Assembly: GCF_002015035.1 (NCBI RefSeq)
Contig: NZ_MUXY01000011.1
Coordinates: 25,308-89,307, forward strand
Reading direction: 5' to 3'
DNA length: 64,000 nucleotides
Origin: Haemophilus parahaemolyticus
GTDB taxonomy: Bacteria > Pseudomonadota > Gammaproteobacteria > Enterobacterales > Pasteurellaceae
Position 1 is the first letter of the stretch, and every line of letters begins with the position of its first letter. Under the pieces are notes generated by a model. That model worked only from the letters and a program-made list of their open reading frames with translations, made no database searches and was not told where the DNA came from. The position numbers and the translations under genes are program-made. Below are positions 50,726 through 59,945 of this stretch, piece after piece.

Positions 50726-51295
50726 ATGAACCAAGATAACCATAAGATCGAAGATATTATTCGCATTTTCAACGAATGTTTTGCCACGGAATACAATACC
50801 CGATTAGAAAAAGGGGACGATTACCCTATCTATTTACCCGCTTTTTTAGAGGAAGATGGTATGAAATCAGAGCGACCTTATCATGTGATTTTATTCGCAC
50901 ACGGTTATTATAGCAGTGCGTTGCACGAAATTTCGCATTGGCTTGTGGCAGGTGAAGCACGCCGCCAATTAGAGGATTTTGGCTATTGGTATGAACCTGA
51001 TGGTCGCTCAGCAGAACGCCAACGTGAGTTTGAATCGGTGGAAGTTAAACCGCAAGCGATAGAATGGGTCTTAGCGACGGCTGCAGGTTTTCGTTATTTT
51101 GCGAGTGCGGATAATCTTTTAGGCAACCCAGGCGATAATTCAGCTTTCAAACAAGCGGTTTATAATCAGGTAAAAGTTTACGCAGAGCGAGGTTATTTGC
51201 CAAAACGAGCAGAGACACTTCGTAAAGCGTTGGCAAAATTTTATGGTACGCCAGATGTGATTGATTTAGCGATGTTTGATCTCGCAAAAATTTAA
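50726..51295 (+). CDS. epmC: Elongation factor P hydroxylase
   Basis: EpmC (YfcM) hydroxylates the lysylated residue of elongation factor P. The 189-aa product has the metal-binding HEISHW segment near residue 71 and the EWVLATAAGFRYFASADNLLGNPGD core. No epmA or epmB is nearby. Confidence 0.9.
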   Translation: MNQDNHKIEDIIRIFNECFATEYNTRLEKGDDYPIYLPAFLEEDGMKSERPYHVILFAHGYYSSALHEISHWLVAGEARRQLEDFGYWYEPDGRSAERQREFESVEVKPQAIEWVLATAAGFRYFASADNLLGNPGDNSAFKQAVYNQVKVYAERGYLPKRAETLRKALAKFYGTPDVIDLAMFDLAKI

Positions 51296-51364
51296 AAAAT
51301 TTCATATATTTCCTCTTGACACAAGTGCTATACTCAAATCGTTTTTAACTTTTCAGGAGGAAAT

Positions 51365-52306
51365 ATGAATACTAACACCCCCTTCCCATTGCCAACGGGA
51401 TATTTCGGTATCCCGCTTGGCTTGGCTGCGCTCTCCCTTGCGTGGTCACATCTCGCTCACTCGCCATTTACTGATACCATCAGTAATCTTTTAGGGATTA
51501 GTGCTATTCTTGTATGGCTTCTGTTTATCGGACTTTACCTGTATAAGTTTCTCTATTTTAAACACGAAGTTTTAGAAGAATATCATTGCCCTGTGAGATT
51601 CTCGTTTCTTGCGTTAATTCCGATTACTACGATGTTAGTCGCAGATATTTTATATCGCTGGCAACCGTTATTAGGCGAAGTAATGATCTGGATTGGCACA
51701 ATTGGGCAGTTGCTTTTTTCATCTATTCGCATCGGGGAATTATGGAAAGGTGGTATTTTTGAACAAAAATCTACCCGTCCACCATTCTATTTGCCTGCGG
51801 TGGCAGCAAACTTTACCAGTGCTAGCTCACTTGCTTTGATTGGTTATCATGACTTGGGCTATTTGTTCTTTGGAGCAGGTTTAATTGCGTGGATTATCTT
51901 CGAGCCAGTGTTGTTGCAACACTTGAGAATTTCATCTGTTGAACCGCCTTTCCGAGCAACGATGGGGATTATCCTTGCCCCCGCTTTTGTTGGAGCATCA
52001 GCTTACTTAGCCGTGAATCATGGTGAAATTGATACTTTCGTAAAAATTCTTTGGGGATATGGCTTCTTGCAATTCTTTTTCTTAATTCGCTTGTTACCGT
52101 GGATTGCAGAAAAAGGCTTAAATATCGGCTTTTGGGGTTTTTCATTCGGTTTGGCATCAATGGCAAATAGTGCGGTTGCGTTTTACCATGCTAATGTTCT
52201 CCCAGGCGTTGCGATTTTCGCCTTTGTATTTGCGAATGTAATGATTTTAGGGTTGATCAGTTTAACAATTTATAAATTATCCAAAGGACAGTTTTGGGTG
52301 AAATAG
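51365..52306 (+). CDS. tehA: Dicarboxylate/tellurite-resistance channel TehA
   Basis: The 313-aa membrane protein begins with FPLPTGYFGIPLGLAALSLA and has about ten helices in the SLAC1-like fold; H. influenzae TehA is the structural prototype. A strong AGGAGG-like ribosome site precedes the ATG. tehB is not adjacent. Confidence 0.93.
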   Translation: MNTNTPFPLPTGYFGIPLGLAALSLAWSHLAHSPFTDTISNLLGISAILVWLLFIGLYLYKFLYFKHEVLEEYHCPVRFSFLALIPITTMLVADILYRWQPLLGEVMIWIGTIGQLLFSSIRIGELWKGGIFEQKSTRPPFYLPAVAANFTSASSLALIGYHDLGYLFFGAGLIAWIIFEPVLLQHLRISSVEPPFRATMGIILAPAFVGASAYLAVNHGEIDTFVKILWGYGFLQFFFLIRLLPWIAEKGLNIGFWGFSFGLASMANSAVAFYHANVLPGVAIFAFVFANVMILGLISLTIYKLSKGQFWVK

Positions 52307-52315
52307 TAAAAAAGA

Positions 52316-52340
52316 AGGCATATATCAATGATATATGCCT
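52316..52340 (+). terminator. Terminator after tehA
   Basis: A perfect 12-bp stem, AGGCATATATCA (52316-52327) with TGATATATGCCT (52329-52340), followed by TTATG. Confidence 0.7.
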
Positions 52341-52365
52341 TTATGCTAATAGGAGAAATTATTGA

Positions 52366-52394
52366 AAATAAGGCGGTTTAAAACTGCCTTATTT
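52366..52394 (-). terminator. Terminator after acpP
   Basis: AAATAAGGCGGTTT and AAACTGCCTTATTT form a hairpin with one mismatch directly after the acpP stop on the minus strand. Confidence 0.75.
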
Positions 52395-52400
52395 GTAGAA

Positions 52401-52634
52401 TTATGCGTTAGCTTTTGTCACGTAGTCAATCGCTGATTGAACTGTTGTGATTTTTTCAGCTTCTTCATCAGGAATTTCGATATCGAATTCTTCTTCTAAA
52501 GCCATTACTAATTCAACGGTGTCTAAAGAGTCAGCACCTAGATCTTCGATGAATGAAGCTTCAGGTTTAACTTGTGCAGCGTCTGCACCTAATTGATCAA
52601 CGATAATTTTTTTTACGCGTTCTTCAATGCTCAT
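52401..52634 (-). CDS. acpP: Acyl carrier protein
   Basis: The 77-aa acidic protein has the phosphopantetheine serine in [12 protein letters not shown]. Its usual neighbours fabG and fabF are not in the window; it stands alone with its own terminator. Confidence 0.97.
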   Translation of the reverse strand: MSIEERVKKIIVDQLGADAAQVKPEASFIEDLGADSLDTVELVMALEEEFDIEIPDEEAEKITTVQSAIDYVTKANA

Positions 52635-52854
52635 TTTTTGTTTCCTATATAAAATCGCGAATGCGAGAGTTAAGTAGTGTAATCGAAATTTTGTTTAATG
52701 CAACCTAAAAGAGATAGGTCGAACCAGACGCCATTAAGACACACAAGAATTAAAAAAGTTTGCCTACTTTTTATGTATGCGAGGATTGACATATTCTACC
52801 ATTATGAATAGAAATTATCCACACACGCATAAAATTTCTTTTCGATTTATTTTG

Positions 52855-53529
52855 CTATTTTCCTTCTAAGGCTTTTCGCATTTGAGTAATAACCGCTTGG
52901 TAATCTGGCTGGTCAAAAATCGCAGAGCCTGCCACAAAAGTATCTGCCCCTGCTTCGGCAATGTCTGCAATGTTATCCACTTTCACACCGCCATCTACTT
53001 CAAGGCGAATATTTAAACCGCTTGCATCAATACGTTTACGCACTTCACGCAGTTTTTCCAATGTTGAAGGGATAAATTTCTGCCCGCCAAAACCAGGGTT
53101 TACGCCCATCAACAAAATCATATCCACTTTATCCACCACATAATCAAGATAATGCAGTGGCGTTGCGGGGTTAAATACCAAGCCAGATTTACAACCTAAA
53201 TCACGAATAAGCTGTAAATTGCTGTCGATATGGTCGGTTGCTTCAGGATGGAAGGTAATATAATTTGCTCCTGCTTTGGCGAAATCAGGAATTAAGCGCT
53301 CAACAGGTTTTACCATTAAATGGACATCAATCGGTGCAGTAATGCCATAATCACGTAGTGCTTGGCAAATAGCTGGTCCGAAAGTTAAGTTTGGAACAAA
53401 GTGGTTATCCATCACATCAAAATGGATGATGTCTGCACCTGCTTCAACCACTGCCTTCACATCATCGCCAAGGCGAGCGAGATCAGCAGAAAGAATAGAA
53501 GGTGCAATTAAAAAAGGTTGCTGTGCCAT
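52855..53529 (-). CDS. rpe: Ribulose-phosphate 3-epimerase
   Basis: The 224-aa TIM-barrel enzyme starts [20 protein letters not shown] (ATG at 53529). Active-site segments are [30 protein letters not shown] and [10 protein letters not shown]. An upstream in-frame start at 53637 would add 36 residues of no family match. Confidence 0.95.
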   Translation of the reverse strand: MAQQPFLIAPSILSADLARLGDDVKAVVEAGADIIHFDVMDNHFVPNLTFGPAICQALRDYGITAPIDVHLMVKPVERLIPDFAKAGANYITFHPEATDHIDSNLQLIRDLGCKSGLVFNPATPLHYLDYVVDKVDMILLMGVNPGFGGQKFIPSTLEKLREVRKRIDASGLNIRLEVDGGVKVDNIADIAEAGADTFVAGSAIFDQPDYQAVITQMRKALEGK

Positions 53530-53655
53530 AGATTTTTCTCCAAGGTAGCTAGAAAATTTCAGGCATAGCCTACCACAAAAAGCGGTCGAGTTTTTGGTTT
53601 CTTTTGCAAAATTTTGATTGTTAAAAAATAGTTGCACAAAACCATAAAAAATTTA

Positions 53656-53683
53656 TTGAAATAAATAAAAATTGCTGTATGAT
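53656..53683 (+). promoter_or_regulatory. Candidate sigma70 promoter of rpmE2-rpmJ2
   Basis: TTGAAA (53656-53661), 16-bp spacer, TATGAT (53678-53683), about 72 bp upstream of the rpmE2 start. Confidence 0.6.
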
Positions 53684-53699
53684 GCATTCCCATAATTTA

Positions 53700-53720
53700 A
53701 AAATGGATATTAACCATTTT
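53700..53720 (+). promoter_or_regulatory. Palindrome in the rpmE2 leader, possible Zur operator
   Basis: AAAATGG and CCATTTT, 7 bp apart, lie about 10-30 bp after the predicted start of transcription. The homologous genes are repressed by zinc through Zur in other bacteria; this palindrome is only a loose match to Zur boxes. Confidence 0.35.
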
Positions 53721-53754
53721 GAAACAGATCAAAATACAAAAGGAGACAACTCAA

Positions 53755-54024
53755 ATGAAAAAAGGGATTCATCCGACAAACTATCGTGAAGTGCTTTTCT
53801 ATGATGCTTCCGTACAACAAGGCTGGGTTATTCGCTCTTGTGCCGCAACAACAAAAACCATGAAATGGACAGACGGCAAAGAATATCCGCTTTATACACT
53901 AGATACTTCTTCCGCTTCTCACCCTGTTTATACGGGTAAACGCCGTGAGGTAAATAGTGAAGGACGTGCAAGTCGATTTAGCGATAAATTTAAAGGTATG
54001 GCAAGTTTAGTGGCGAAAAAATAA
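53755..54024 (+). CDS. rpmE2: Ribosomal protein L31 type B (zinc-free)
   Basis: The 89-aa product begins [20 protein letters not shown] and has no CxxC zinc motif, which marks the L31B paralogue. In other bacteria it replaces the zinc-binding L31 when zinc is scarce and frees zinc. The start at 53755 follows AAAAGGAGA. rpmJ2 follows after 9 bp. Confidence 0.95.
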   Translation: MKKGIHPTNYREVLFYDASVQQGWVIRSCAATTKTMKWTDGKEYPLYTLDTSSASHPVYTGKRREVNSEGRASRFSDKFKGMASLVAKK

Positions 54025-54033
54025 GGAAATCAA

Positions 54034-54159
54034 ATGCAAATTCTCAATTCATTAAAAAGTGCGAAAAGTCGCCATCCAGATTGTAAAATCGTGCGTCGTA
54101 AAGGTAAGCTTTACGTTATTTGTAAGAGCAATCCAAGATTTAAAGCCCGTCAGCGTTAA
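54034..54159 (+). CDS. rpmJ2: Ribosomal protein L36 type B (zinc-free)
   Basis: The 41-aa product ([20 protein letters not shown] ... RFKARQR) is the L36B paralogue, with the [19 protein letters not shown] end. It lies 9 bp after rpmE2 with an AAGGAAA ribosome site. The pair matches the ykgM-ykgO pair of E. coli. Confidence 0.93.
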   Translation: MQILNSLKSAKSRHPDCKIVRRKGKLYVICKSNPRFKARQR

Positions 54160-54181
54160 TAGTAGATAGAATGGAGAATCT

Positions 54182-54970
54182 ATGAAAAAACTACTTCTTG
54201 CTACCGCAGTTTGTGTGATTTCTTTTTCGGCTCAGGCTCACCGCGTTTGGGTACAAAGTGAACCTGTGAAAGCGGGTGAAATTTTGAAGGCAGACATTGG
54301 CTATGGTGAATTTCCAACGCTCGAGCCGATTGCAGAAAAGCGCCTTCATTTCTTTGATAAAGGAATGGTGCTGGTGAATACCGAAGGAAAACAAAATCTT
54401 GTGCAAAAAGGCGAGAATTACCACTATGAAAGTGCAAAACCTGTGAAAGCAGGAAGTTACGTATTAGCCGCAGAATATAAACCGACATTCTGGTCGCAAA
54501 ATGCCGAAGGCTGGAAGCAAGCCGATATGCTGAACACGCCAAATGCAACCTATTGTGAAAGCACAGCGATGTATGGAAAAAATATTGTGAATATTGGCAA
54601 GGCAGTCGAAAAAAATGATGTGGCAGAAGTAGTTGGACATGAATTGGAAATCGTACCAATGGTCAATCCTGCCACCATTAAAGTGGGTGAGCGTTTCAAA
54701 GTCGTGGTGCTTTACCAAGGCGAACCGCTCCCAAATGCAACATTAACAGCAACGTTCAAAGGATTTGATAATTCAGATAACCAGCATACCCACAAAGTGG
54801 AAGCACAAGCTTTCTCTGACACCACAGGTGCAGATGGTACGGTCGATATTATCCCACTTCGTGATGGTTTCTGGAAAGCATCTGTGGTATATGAAACGCC
54901 ATTTGAGAAACCTGCACAATGTCAGAAACATAAACATTATGCGACGTTAACGTTTGATATTGCCAAATAG
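54182..54970 (+). CDS. DUF4198 periplasmic protein, possible metal-uptake component
   Basis: The 262-aa product has a cleavable signal (MKKLLLATAVCVISFSAQA) followed by a histidine after cleavage (HRVWVQSE). The C-terminal half is an Ig-like repeat, ending in PFEKPAQCQKHKHYATLTFDIAK with a CxKHKH cluster. DUF4198 proteins such as NikK/CbiK accompany nickel or cobalt importers in Pasteurellaceae. No importer genes are adjacent here, but it follows rpmE2-rpmJ2 by 22 bp, which hints at a metal-starvation operon. Its last 229 bp occur again, diverged, at 56969-57197. Confidence 0.85.
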   Translation: MKKLLLATAVCVISFSAQAHRVWVQSEPVKAGEILKADIGYGEFPTLEPIAEKRLHFFDKGMVLVNTEGKQNLVQKGENYHYESAKPVKAGSYVLAAEYKPTFWSQNAEGWKQADMLNTPNATYCESTAMYGKNIVNIGKAVEKNDVAEVVGHELEIVPMVNPATIKVGERFKVVVLYQGEPLPNATLTATFKGFDNSDNQHTHKVEAQAFSDTTGADGTVDIIPLRDGFWKASVVYETPFEKPAQCQKHKHYATLTFDIAK

Positions 54971-54996
54971 TTTCGTAGATTGCTTGATATGATTAT

Positions 54997-55030
54997 TCTC
55001 CAATAAAGCCCGCTTTATTGGAGATTTTTT
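54997..55030 (+). terminator. Terminator after the DUF4198 gene
   Basis: A perfect 12-bp stem, TCTCCAATAAAG (54997-55008) and CTTTATTGGAGA (55013-55024), followed by TTTTTTA. Confidence 0.9.
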
Positions 55031-55050
55031 TATGGGAAAATTGTGAAATT

Positions 55051-55066
55051 TGTGAACTAGCTCACA
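55051..55066 (+). promoter_or_regulatory. CRP site upstream of aldA
   Basis: TGTGAACTAGCTCACA is a perfect TGTGA-N6-TCACA site. TATTAT at 55088-55093 is a candidate -10, placing the CRP centre near -41.5, the class II position. Aldehyde/fucose-rhamnose genes are CRP-controlled in E. coli. Confidence 0.75.
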
Positions 55067-55139
55067 GTTTATTAAACTTTTTAACATTATTATTACATTC
55101 ATAGCGATAACCACCCTTATTTAAACAAAAGGAGACTCT

Positions 55140-56582
55140 ATGAAAACATATCAAATGTATATTGATGGTCAATTTGTTACTTCTACAAGCGGTCAATTTT
55201 TTGACGTAATTAACCCTGCCACTGAAGAAGTGATTGCGTCTGTTACCAAAGGGACTGTAGAAGAAACCCGAGCCGCAATTGATGCTGCAGACAAAGCTCA
55301 AAATGCGTGGGAGCAACTGCCTGCGATCGAACGTGCTGGCTATTTAAGAAAAATTGCACATGGCATTCGTGAAAGAACAGAAGAAATCGCAAGGGTAATT
55401 TCGTCAGAAATGGGAAAAACTCTACCACTTGCACGAGTGGAAGTGAATTTTACCGCCGATTACATTGATTACATGGCAGAATGGGCAAGACGCTACGAAG
55501 GGGAGATTCTCCAAAGTGATCGCTCAAACGAGCATATTTTCATTTATAAAAAAGCAATTGGGGTCACCACAGGCATTCTGCCATGGAATTTCCCTTTCTT
55601 TTTAATCGCACGCAAAATGGCACCAGCGTTAGTGACAGGCAATACCATAGTAGTGAAACCAAGCGTGGATTCACCAATTAACGCCATATTATTTGCGGAA
55701 ATTGTACATTCATCAGGTTTACCAAAGGGTGTATTTAACCTAGTACACGGTGCAGGTGGTGAAATCGGTCAAGAATTAGCAGGCAATCCAAAGGTCGGTT
55801 TAGTCTCTTTAACAGGTAGCGAACCTGCTGGTCGTAAAGTGATGGAGGCGGCAAGTCGCAATATCACTAAAGTGAATTTGGAATTAGGCGGTAAAGCACC
55901 TGCAATTGTATTGGCAGATGCAAATTTAGATTTAGCAGCCAAAGCTATCGTAGCTTCACGTATTATCAATAGTGGACAAGTTTGTAACTGTGCAGAGCGT
56001 ATTTATGTTCAGCGCGAAGTTAAAGAAGTTTTCACTCAAAAATTAGTGGAACTCATGAAAAAAGTCCGCTTAGGAAACCCGCTTGAAGATGAAACCCTAG
56101 ATATGGGACCGATGGTAAACAAACAAGGACAATTGCATGCACAGGCGATGGTAGATGAAGCTATCAAAGCAGGAGGGCGTTGCTTACTTGGTGGTCATTC
56201 GGTAAAAGGTAAAGGCTATTATTTCGAACCGACAATCATTGATAATGTAACTAATGATATGGCAATTTTACGTCAAGAAATCTTTGCCCCTGTCATTCCG
56301 ATTGCTACTTTCGAGACCATTGATGAGGTAATTGAGCTCGCCAATGATTGCGAATACGGTTTAACATCTTCGATTTATACTCAAAATATTAATAAAGCAA
56401 TGAAATTGATTTCACGCTTGAAATTTGGCGAAACTTACGTGAACCGTGAAAACTTTGAGGCAATGCAAGGTTTCCATGCAGGTTGGCGTAAATCAGGCAT
56501 TGGCGGTGCAGATGGTAAACACGGTTTAGAAGAATATCTCCAAACTCATGTAGTCTATTTGCAATACGATCAAAATATTTAA
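55140..56582 (+). CDS. aldA: Lactaldehyde/glycolaldehyde dehydrogenase
   Basis: The 480-aa NAD-dependent aldehyde dehydrogenase has the catalytic cysteine in SGQVCNCAERI (Cys282), the general base in NLELGGKAPA, and the C-terminal ENFEAMQGFHAGWRKSGIGG block identical in pattern to AldA. Its substrate in fucose/rhamnose breakdown is lactaldehyde in E. coli. It is probably under CRP. Confidence 0.93.
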   Translation: MKTYQMYIDGQFVTSTSGQFFDVINPATEEVIASVTKGTVEETRAAIDAADKAQNAWEQLPAIERAGYLRKIAHGIRERTEEIARVISSEMGKTLPLARVEVNFTADYIDYMAEWARRYEGEILQSDRSNEHIFIYKKAIGVTTGILPWNFPFFLIARKMAPALVTGNTIVVKPSVDSPINAILFAEIVHSSGLPKGVFNLVHGAGGEIGQELAGNPKVGLVSLTGSEPAGRKVMEAASRNITKVNLELGGKAPAIVLADANLDLAAKAIVASRIINSGQVCNCAERIYVQREVKEVFTQKLVELMKKVRLGNPLEDETLDMGPMVNKQGQLHAQAMVDEAIKAGGRCLLGGHSVKGKGYYFEPTIIDNVTNDMAILRQEIFAPVIPIATFETIDEVIELANDCEYGLTSSIYTQNINKAMKLISRLKFGETYVNRENFEAMQGFHAGWRKSGIGGADGKHGLEEYLQTHVVYLQYDQNI

Positions 56583-56703
56583 CCGCTTGCAGCAGCTTTT
56601 CGAAGAATATCTCGGGTTTAGATTGTCAATATCGGCGATTTTTTGTATAAACCTACCCCTTTATACTGAATTATCGTGAATACACAAATCGTTGGAGTAA
56701 CAA

Positions 56704-56811
56704 ATGGCTCGTGTAATCGTTCAAGAAGCTGCTGAAATTATCGGCAACCGTTTTGATTTAATTTTAATTGCGGCACGTCGTGCAAGACAAATCCAGTTTC
56801 TCAAGCAGTGA
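56704..56811 (+). pseudogene. 5' remnant of rpoZ (RNA polymerase omega)
   Basis: ATG at 56704 with a GGAGTAAC ribosome site opens [20 protein letters not shown] then [11 protein letters not shown], the start of RpoZ (31 residues), and the frame is then FLKQ and stop. The rest of the roughly 90-residue protein is missing; the sequence passes directly into spoT. A functional rpoZ must be elsewhere, or this is an alternative. Confidence 0.85.
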
Positions 56812-56971
56812 ACCCTATATTACGCACCCTGTTGCCGTTGCAGGCATTATTGCGGAAATGAAATTCGACCACGAAGCCGTGATGGCGGCACTGTTACATG
56901 ATGTAATTGAAGATACGCCTTATACCGAAGAACAACTTGCAGCTGAATTTGGCAAGAACGTTGCCGAAATT
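56798..56971 (+). pseudogene. Internal fragment of spoT (HD domain)
   Basis: In frame +1 relative to the rpoZ piece, [20 protein letters not shown] and MKFDHEAVMAALLHDVIEDT and PYTEEQLAAEFGKNVAEI match the N-terminal HD (ppGpp hydrolase) region of SpoT, about residues 40-95. There is no start codon of its own and no downstream SpoT. rpoZ-spoT adjacency is normal in gammaproteobacteria, so this is a shortened copy of that junction. Confidence 0.85.
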
Positions 56972-57197
56972 AACAGCAACGTTCAAAGGATTTGATAATT
57001 CAGATAACCAGCATACCCACAAAGTGGAAGCACAAGCTTTCTCTGACACCACAGGTGCAGATGGTACAGTCGATATTATCCCACTTCGTGATGGTTTCTG
57101 GAAAGCAGCCGTAGTATATGAAACGCCGTTTGAGAAGCCTGAACAATGTCAAAAACATAAGCATTATGCAAGCTTGACGTTTAATATTAATAAATAA
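56969..57197 (+). pseudogene. Duplicate 3' end of the DUF4198 gene
   Basis: This segment is collinear, without gaps, with 54742-54970 (both 229 bp to the stop). The first ~120 bp differ at one base; the last ~110 bp differ at many positions (for example FEKPEQCQKHKHYASLTFN against FEKPAQCQKHKHYATLTFD). It joins spoT at ATTAACAGC with no start codon. A second DUF4198 gene or recombination product once existed here. Confidence 0.9.
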
Positions 57198-57205
57198 TTT
57201 TGGGG

Positions 57206-57328
57206 TTATGCTAGATAACGACTAAAAGCCCCATCAAGTAATGTTTCCATCGAGGTTATTCCATAACACATTTTACCTTGATGGAAACGATGATGATTAT
57301 AATACAACCTCCATTCATCTAAGTCGGT
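57206..57328 (-). pseudogene. C-terminal tail of an IS481-type transposase
   Basis: On the minus strand the frame reads TDLDEWRLYYNHHRFHQGKM and CYGITSMETLLDGAFSRYLA then stop, the C-terminus of an rve-type IS481 transposase (YYN..R.HQGK...G.TPMETLLDG pattern). Nothing upstream of it remains before purC. CTAGATAACGACTAAAA at 57211-57227 is shared with the element at 37512-37693. Confidence 0.8.
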
Positions 57329-57348
57329 TTAAAATAATCCGATTGTCA

Positions 57349-58206
57349 TTATTTCGTTAATAAATCCAACGCTTCTTGATATTTCGCAACCGTTTTCTCA
57401 ATCACTTCTTGTGGAATTTTAGGTGCAGGAGCTTGTTTATTCCATCCACTATTTTCAAGCCAATCACGCACAAATTGTTTATCGAATGATGGTGGATTTG
57501 TGCCTTCTTTGTAGTTTTCTACCGCCCAGAAACGACTTGAATCTGGCGTGAGTACTTCATCCATCAAAGTTAATACGCCATTTTCATCTAAGCCAAATTC
57601 AAATTTCGTATCGCAGATAATAATGCCTTTTGTTAATGCATATTCAGCCGCTTTGGTGTAAAGTGCAAGGGCTGCTTCTTTTACTTGTTTAGCAAGTGCT
57701 TTCCCGATTTGGCTCTCGCACTCTTCATAGCTAATATTGATATCGTGATCGCCCACTTCCGCTTTACTTGATGGTGTAAAAATTGGCTCAGGTAGTTTGC
57801 TTGCTTCCACTAACCCTTCTGGCAGAGCTAAACCACAAATTGTGCCTGTTTTTTTGTAATCTTTTAAGCCAGAACCCGTTAAATAACCACGTACGATAGA
57901 CTCAATTTTCACTGGTGTTAAACGCTTGCATACTACTGCACGATGTTGAATTGCCTCGGCTTCTTCTTTTGGTAACACATCAAATACAGAATCGCCTGTG
58001 AAATGGTTTGGCATAATATCGGCTAATTTACTAAACCAGAAATTCGAAATTTGAGTTAAGATTTCGCCTTTGTGCGAAATCGGCTCATCTAAGATAACAT
58101 CAAAGGCAGAAAGGCGATCCGTTGCCACCATAAGCATACGCTTATCGTCAATTTCGTATAAATCACGCACTTTGCCAGAGTAGATTTTTTTTAAGCTAAT
58201 TTGCAT
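57349..58206 (-). CDS. purC: SAICAR synthase
   Basis: PurC joins aspartate to CAIR in purine synthesis. The 285-aa product has KVRDLYEIDDKRMLMVATDR near the start, the RGYLTGSG and ISDTKFE-like ICDTKFEFG segments, and DEVLTPDSSRFW. It is of the longer type. A PurR-like operator lies upstream. Confidence 0.95.
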   Translation of the reverse strand: MQISLKKIYSGKVRDLYEIDDKRMLMVATDRLSAFDVILDEPISHKGEILTQISNFWFSKLADIMPNHFTGDSVFDVLPKEEAEAIQHRAVVCKRLTPVKIESIVRGYLTGSGLKDYKKTGTICGLALPEGLVEASKLPEPIFTPSSKAEVGDHDINISYEECESQIGKALAKQVKEAALALYTKAAEYALTKGIIICDTKFEFGLDENGVLTLMDEVLTPDSSRFWAVENYKEGTNPPSFDKQFVRDWLENSGWNKQAPAPKIPQEVIEKTVAKYQEALDLLTK

Positions 58207-58259
58207 TTTGAGATCCTATTTAAAGTGAATGTAAAAAATTGAACAAATTATACCGCTTT

Positions 58260-58275
58260 ACGCAAACGATTGCGA
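58260..58275 (-). promoter_or_regulatory. PurR operator of purC
   Basis: ACGCAAACGATTGCGA matches the PurR box ACGCAAACGTTTGCGT at 14 of 16 bases, about 55 bp upstream of purC. Confidence 0.75.
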
Positions 58276-58410
58276 TGAGTTTTAATTGATGTGAGAAATG
58301 ATCGAAAAAAAGGGGAAAATTCCCCAAAAAGTCATATTCTAAATTTTTGAGGAGTACTTTGAAAAGTAATTCAACAAAAAAGAACAATATAACATCATAG
58401 GAAAATTATA

Positions 58411-58455
58411 ATGAACATGCCTCGCAACTATTGTTATTATTACCACATCGGATAA
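58411..58455 (+). CDS. Possible Tyr-rich leader peptide
   Basis: A 14-codon frame MNMPRNYCYYYHIG follows an AGGAAA ribosome site and is followed by a CCACC-TTC-GGTGG hairpin (58457-58469). Four Tyr codons are concentrated in it. The layout looks like an attenuator, but the T-run is poor and the downstream gene (yiiM) has no clear link to tyrosine. Confidence 0.3.
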   Translation: MNMPRNYCYYYHIG

Positions 58456-58518
58456 TCCACCTTCGGTGGTAAAATCAGCTATAGAAAATATGATTAACAG
58501 TGAAAATATGGAGAAAAA

Positions 58519-59181
58519 ATGAATGCAGAAGTGTTAGCAATGAAAATTGGCTTAGTGGAAAAGATAACTTTTTCTGATGGTACCACGCTTGAAAGTGCGA
58601 TCCGCAAGCAACCTGTTGAGCAAATGGTGGTAAATGAAATGGGGGCTGAGGGCAACGATGTTGGATTAAAAGCTCATCACGGTGGTGTGGATAAAGCCCT
58701 TTTCTTTATGTCAGATAAAACGTTTGAGCATCTTACAAGCTTGATTGGCAAGGATTTTGACTGGCAAGGTAGAGCGATTTATGGTGAAAATTTCATTGTT
58801 TCTGGTTTAGATGAATATAATGTTTGCGTGGGTGATCATTATCAAATTGGTGAGGTTATTGTAGAAGTTTCTCAGCCGCGTAAACCTTGTGAGCGTTTGT
58901 CGCTCAATAGTGAGCATTCTGAAACTCAAGAAATTGTGCGAGAAAAAGGCTTAACTGGCTGGTATGTTCGTGTGCTTCAAACGGGTATTTGCAAAAAAGG
59001 CGATAAAATTCACCGCTTGCAACAGCCTTATCCGAAACTCAATATTATGCATTTAAATCAACTCATTGCTCAAAAGCCAAATGAAGCGATTAAAGCAGAT
59101 TTGGAAGAGGCATTGAGTTGCGAAGTGCTTGCCGAGGCATTCAAGCGAACGTTGAGAACGCAGTTGAAGCGAATTAAATAA
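58519..59181 (+). CDS. yiiM: MOSC-domain protein (YiiM type)
   Basis: The 220-aa product has the MOSC core GRAIYGENFIVSGL and the molybdenum-ligand cysteine in SQPRKPCERLS. E. coli YiiM helps detoxify N-hydroxylated bases such as 6-hydroxylaminopurine. It is monocistronic, with a terminator. Confidence 0.88.
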   Translation: MNAEVLAMKIGLVEKITFSDGTTLESAIRKQPVEQMVVNEMGAEGNDVGLKAHHGGVDKALFFMSDKTFEHLTSLIGKDFDWQGRAIYGENFIVSGLDEYNVCVGDHYQIGEVIVEVSQPRKPCERLSLNSEHSETQEIVREKGLTGWYVRVLQTGICKKGDKIHRLQQPYPKLNIMHLNQLIAQKPNEAIKADLEEALSCEVLAEAFKRTLRTQLKRIK

Positions 59182-59183
59182 GA

Positions 59184-59219
59184 AAAAGCCTTGAAGTCAT
59201 CAAGAACTCCAAGGCTTTT
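59184..59219. terminator. Bidirectional terminator between yiiM and adk
   Basis: AAAAGCCTTG (59184-59193) and CAAGGCTTTT (59210-59219) form a stem with A/T runs on both sides, suiting the convergent genes. Confidence 0.85.
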
Positions 59220-59244
59220 ATTTATGCTAATATACGATTTTTAA

Positions 59245-59922
<678 letters not shown>

Positions 59923-59945
59923 TTATAAGGGAATCGCATATTAGT

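Larger units (their letters stand above)
58207..58518. other. Divergent gap between purC and yiiM
   Basis: It holds a PurR-like site, then a small Tyr-rich reading frame (58411-58455) with a hairpin after it, and the upstream of the MOSC gene. No larger gene seen. Confidence 0.5.

Noticed and set aside
54742..57197. DUF4198 duplication as a simple tandem gene copy
   Set aside because: Only the 3' end is duplicated, and aldA and rpoZ/spoT pieces lie between, so it is not a plain tandem duplicate.
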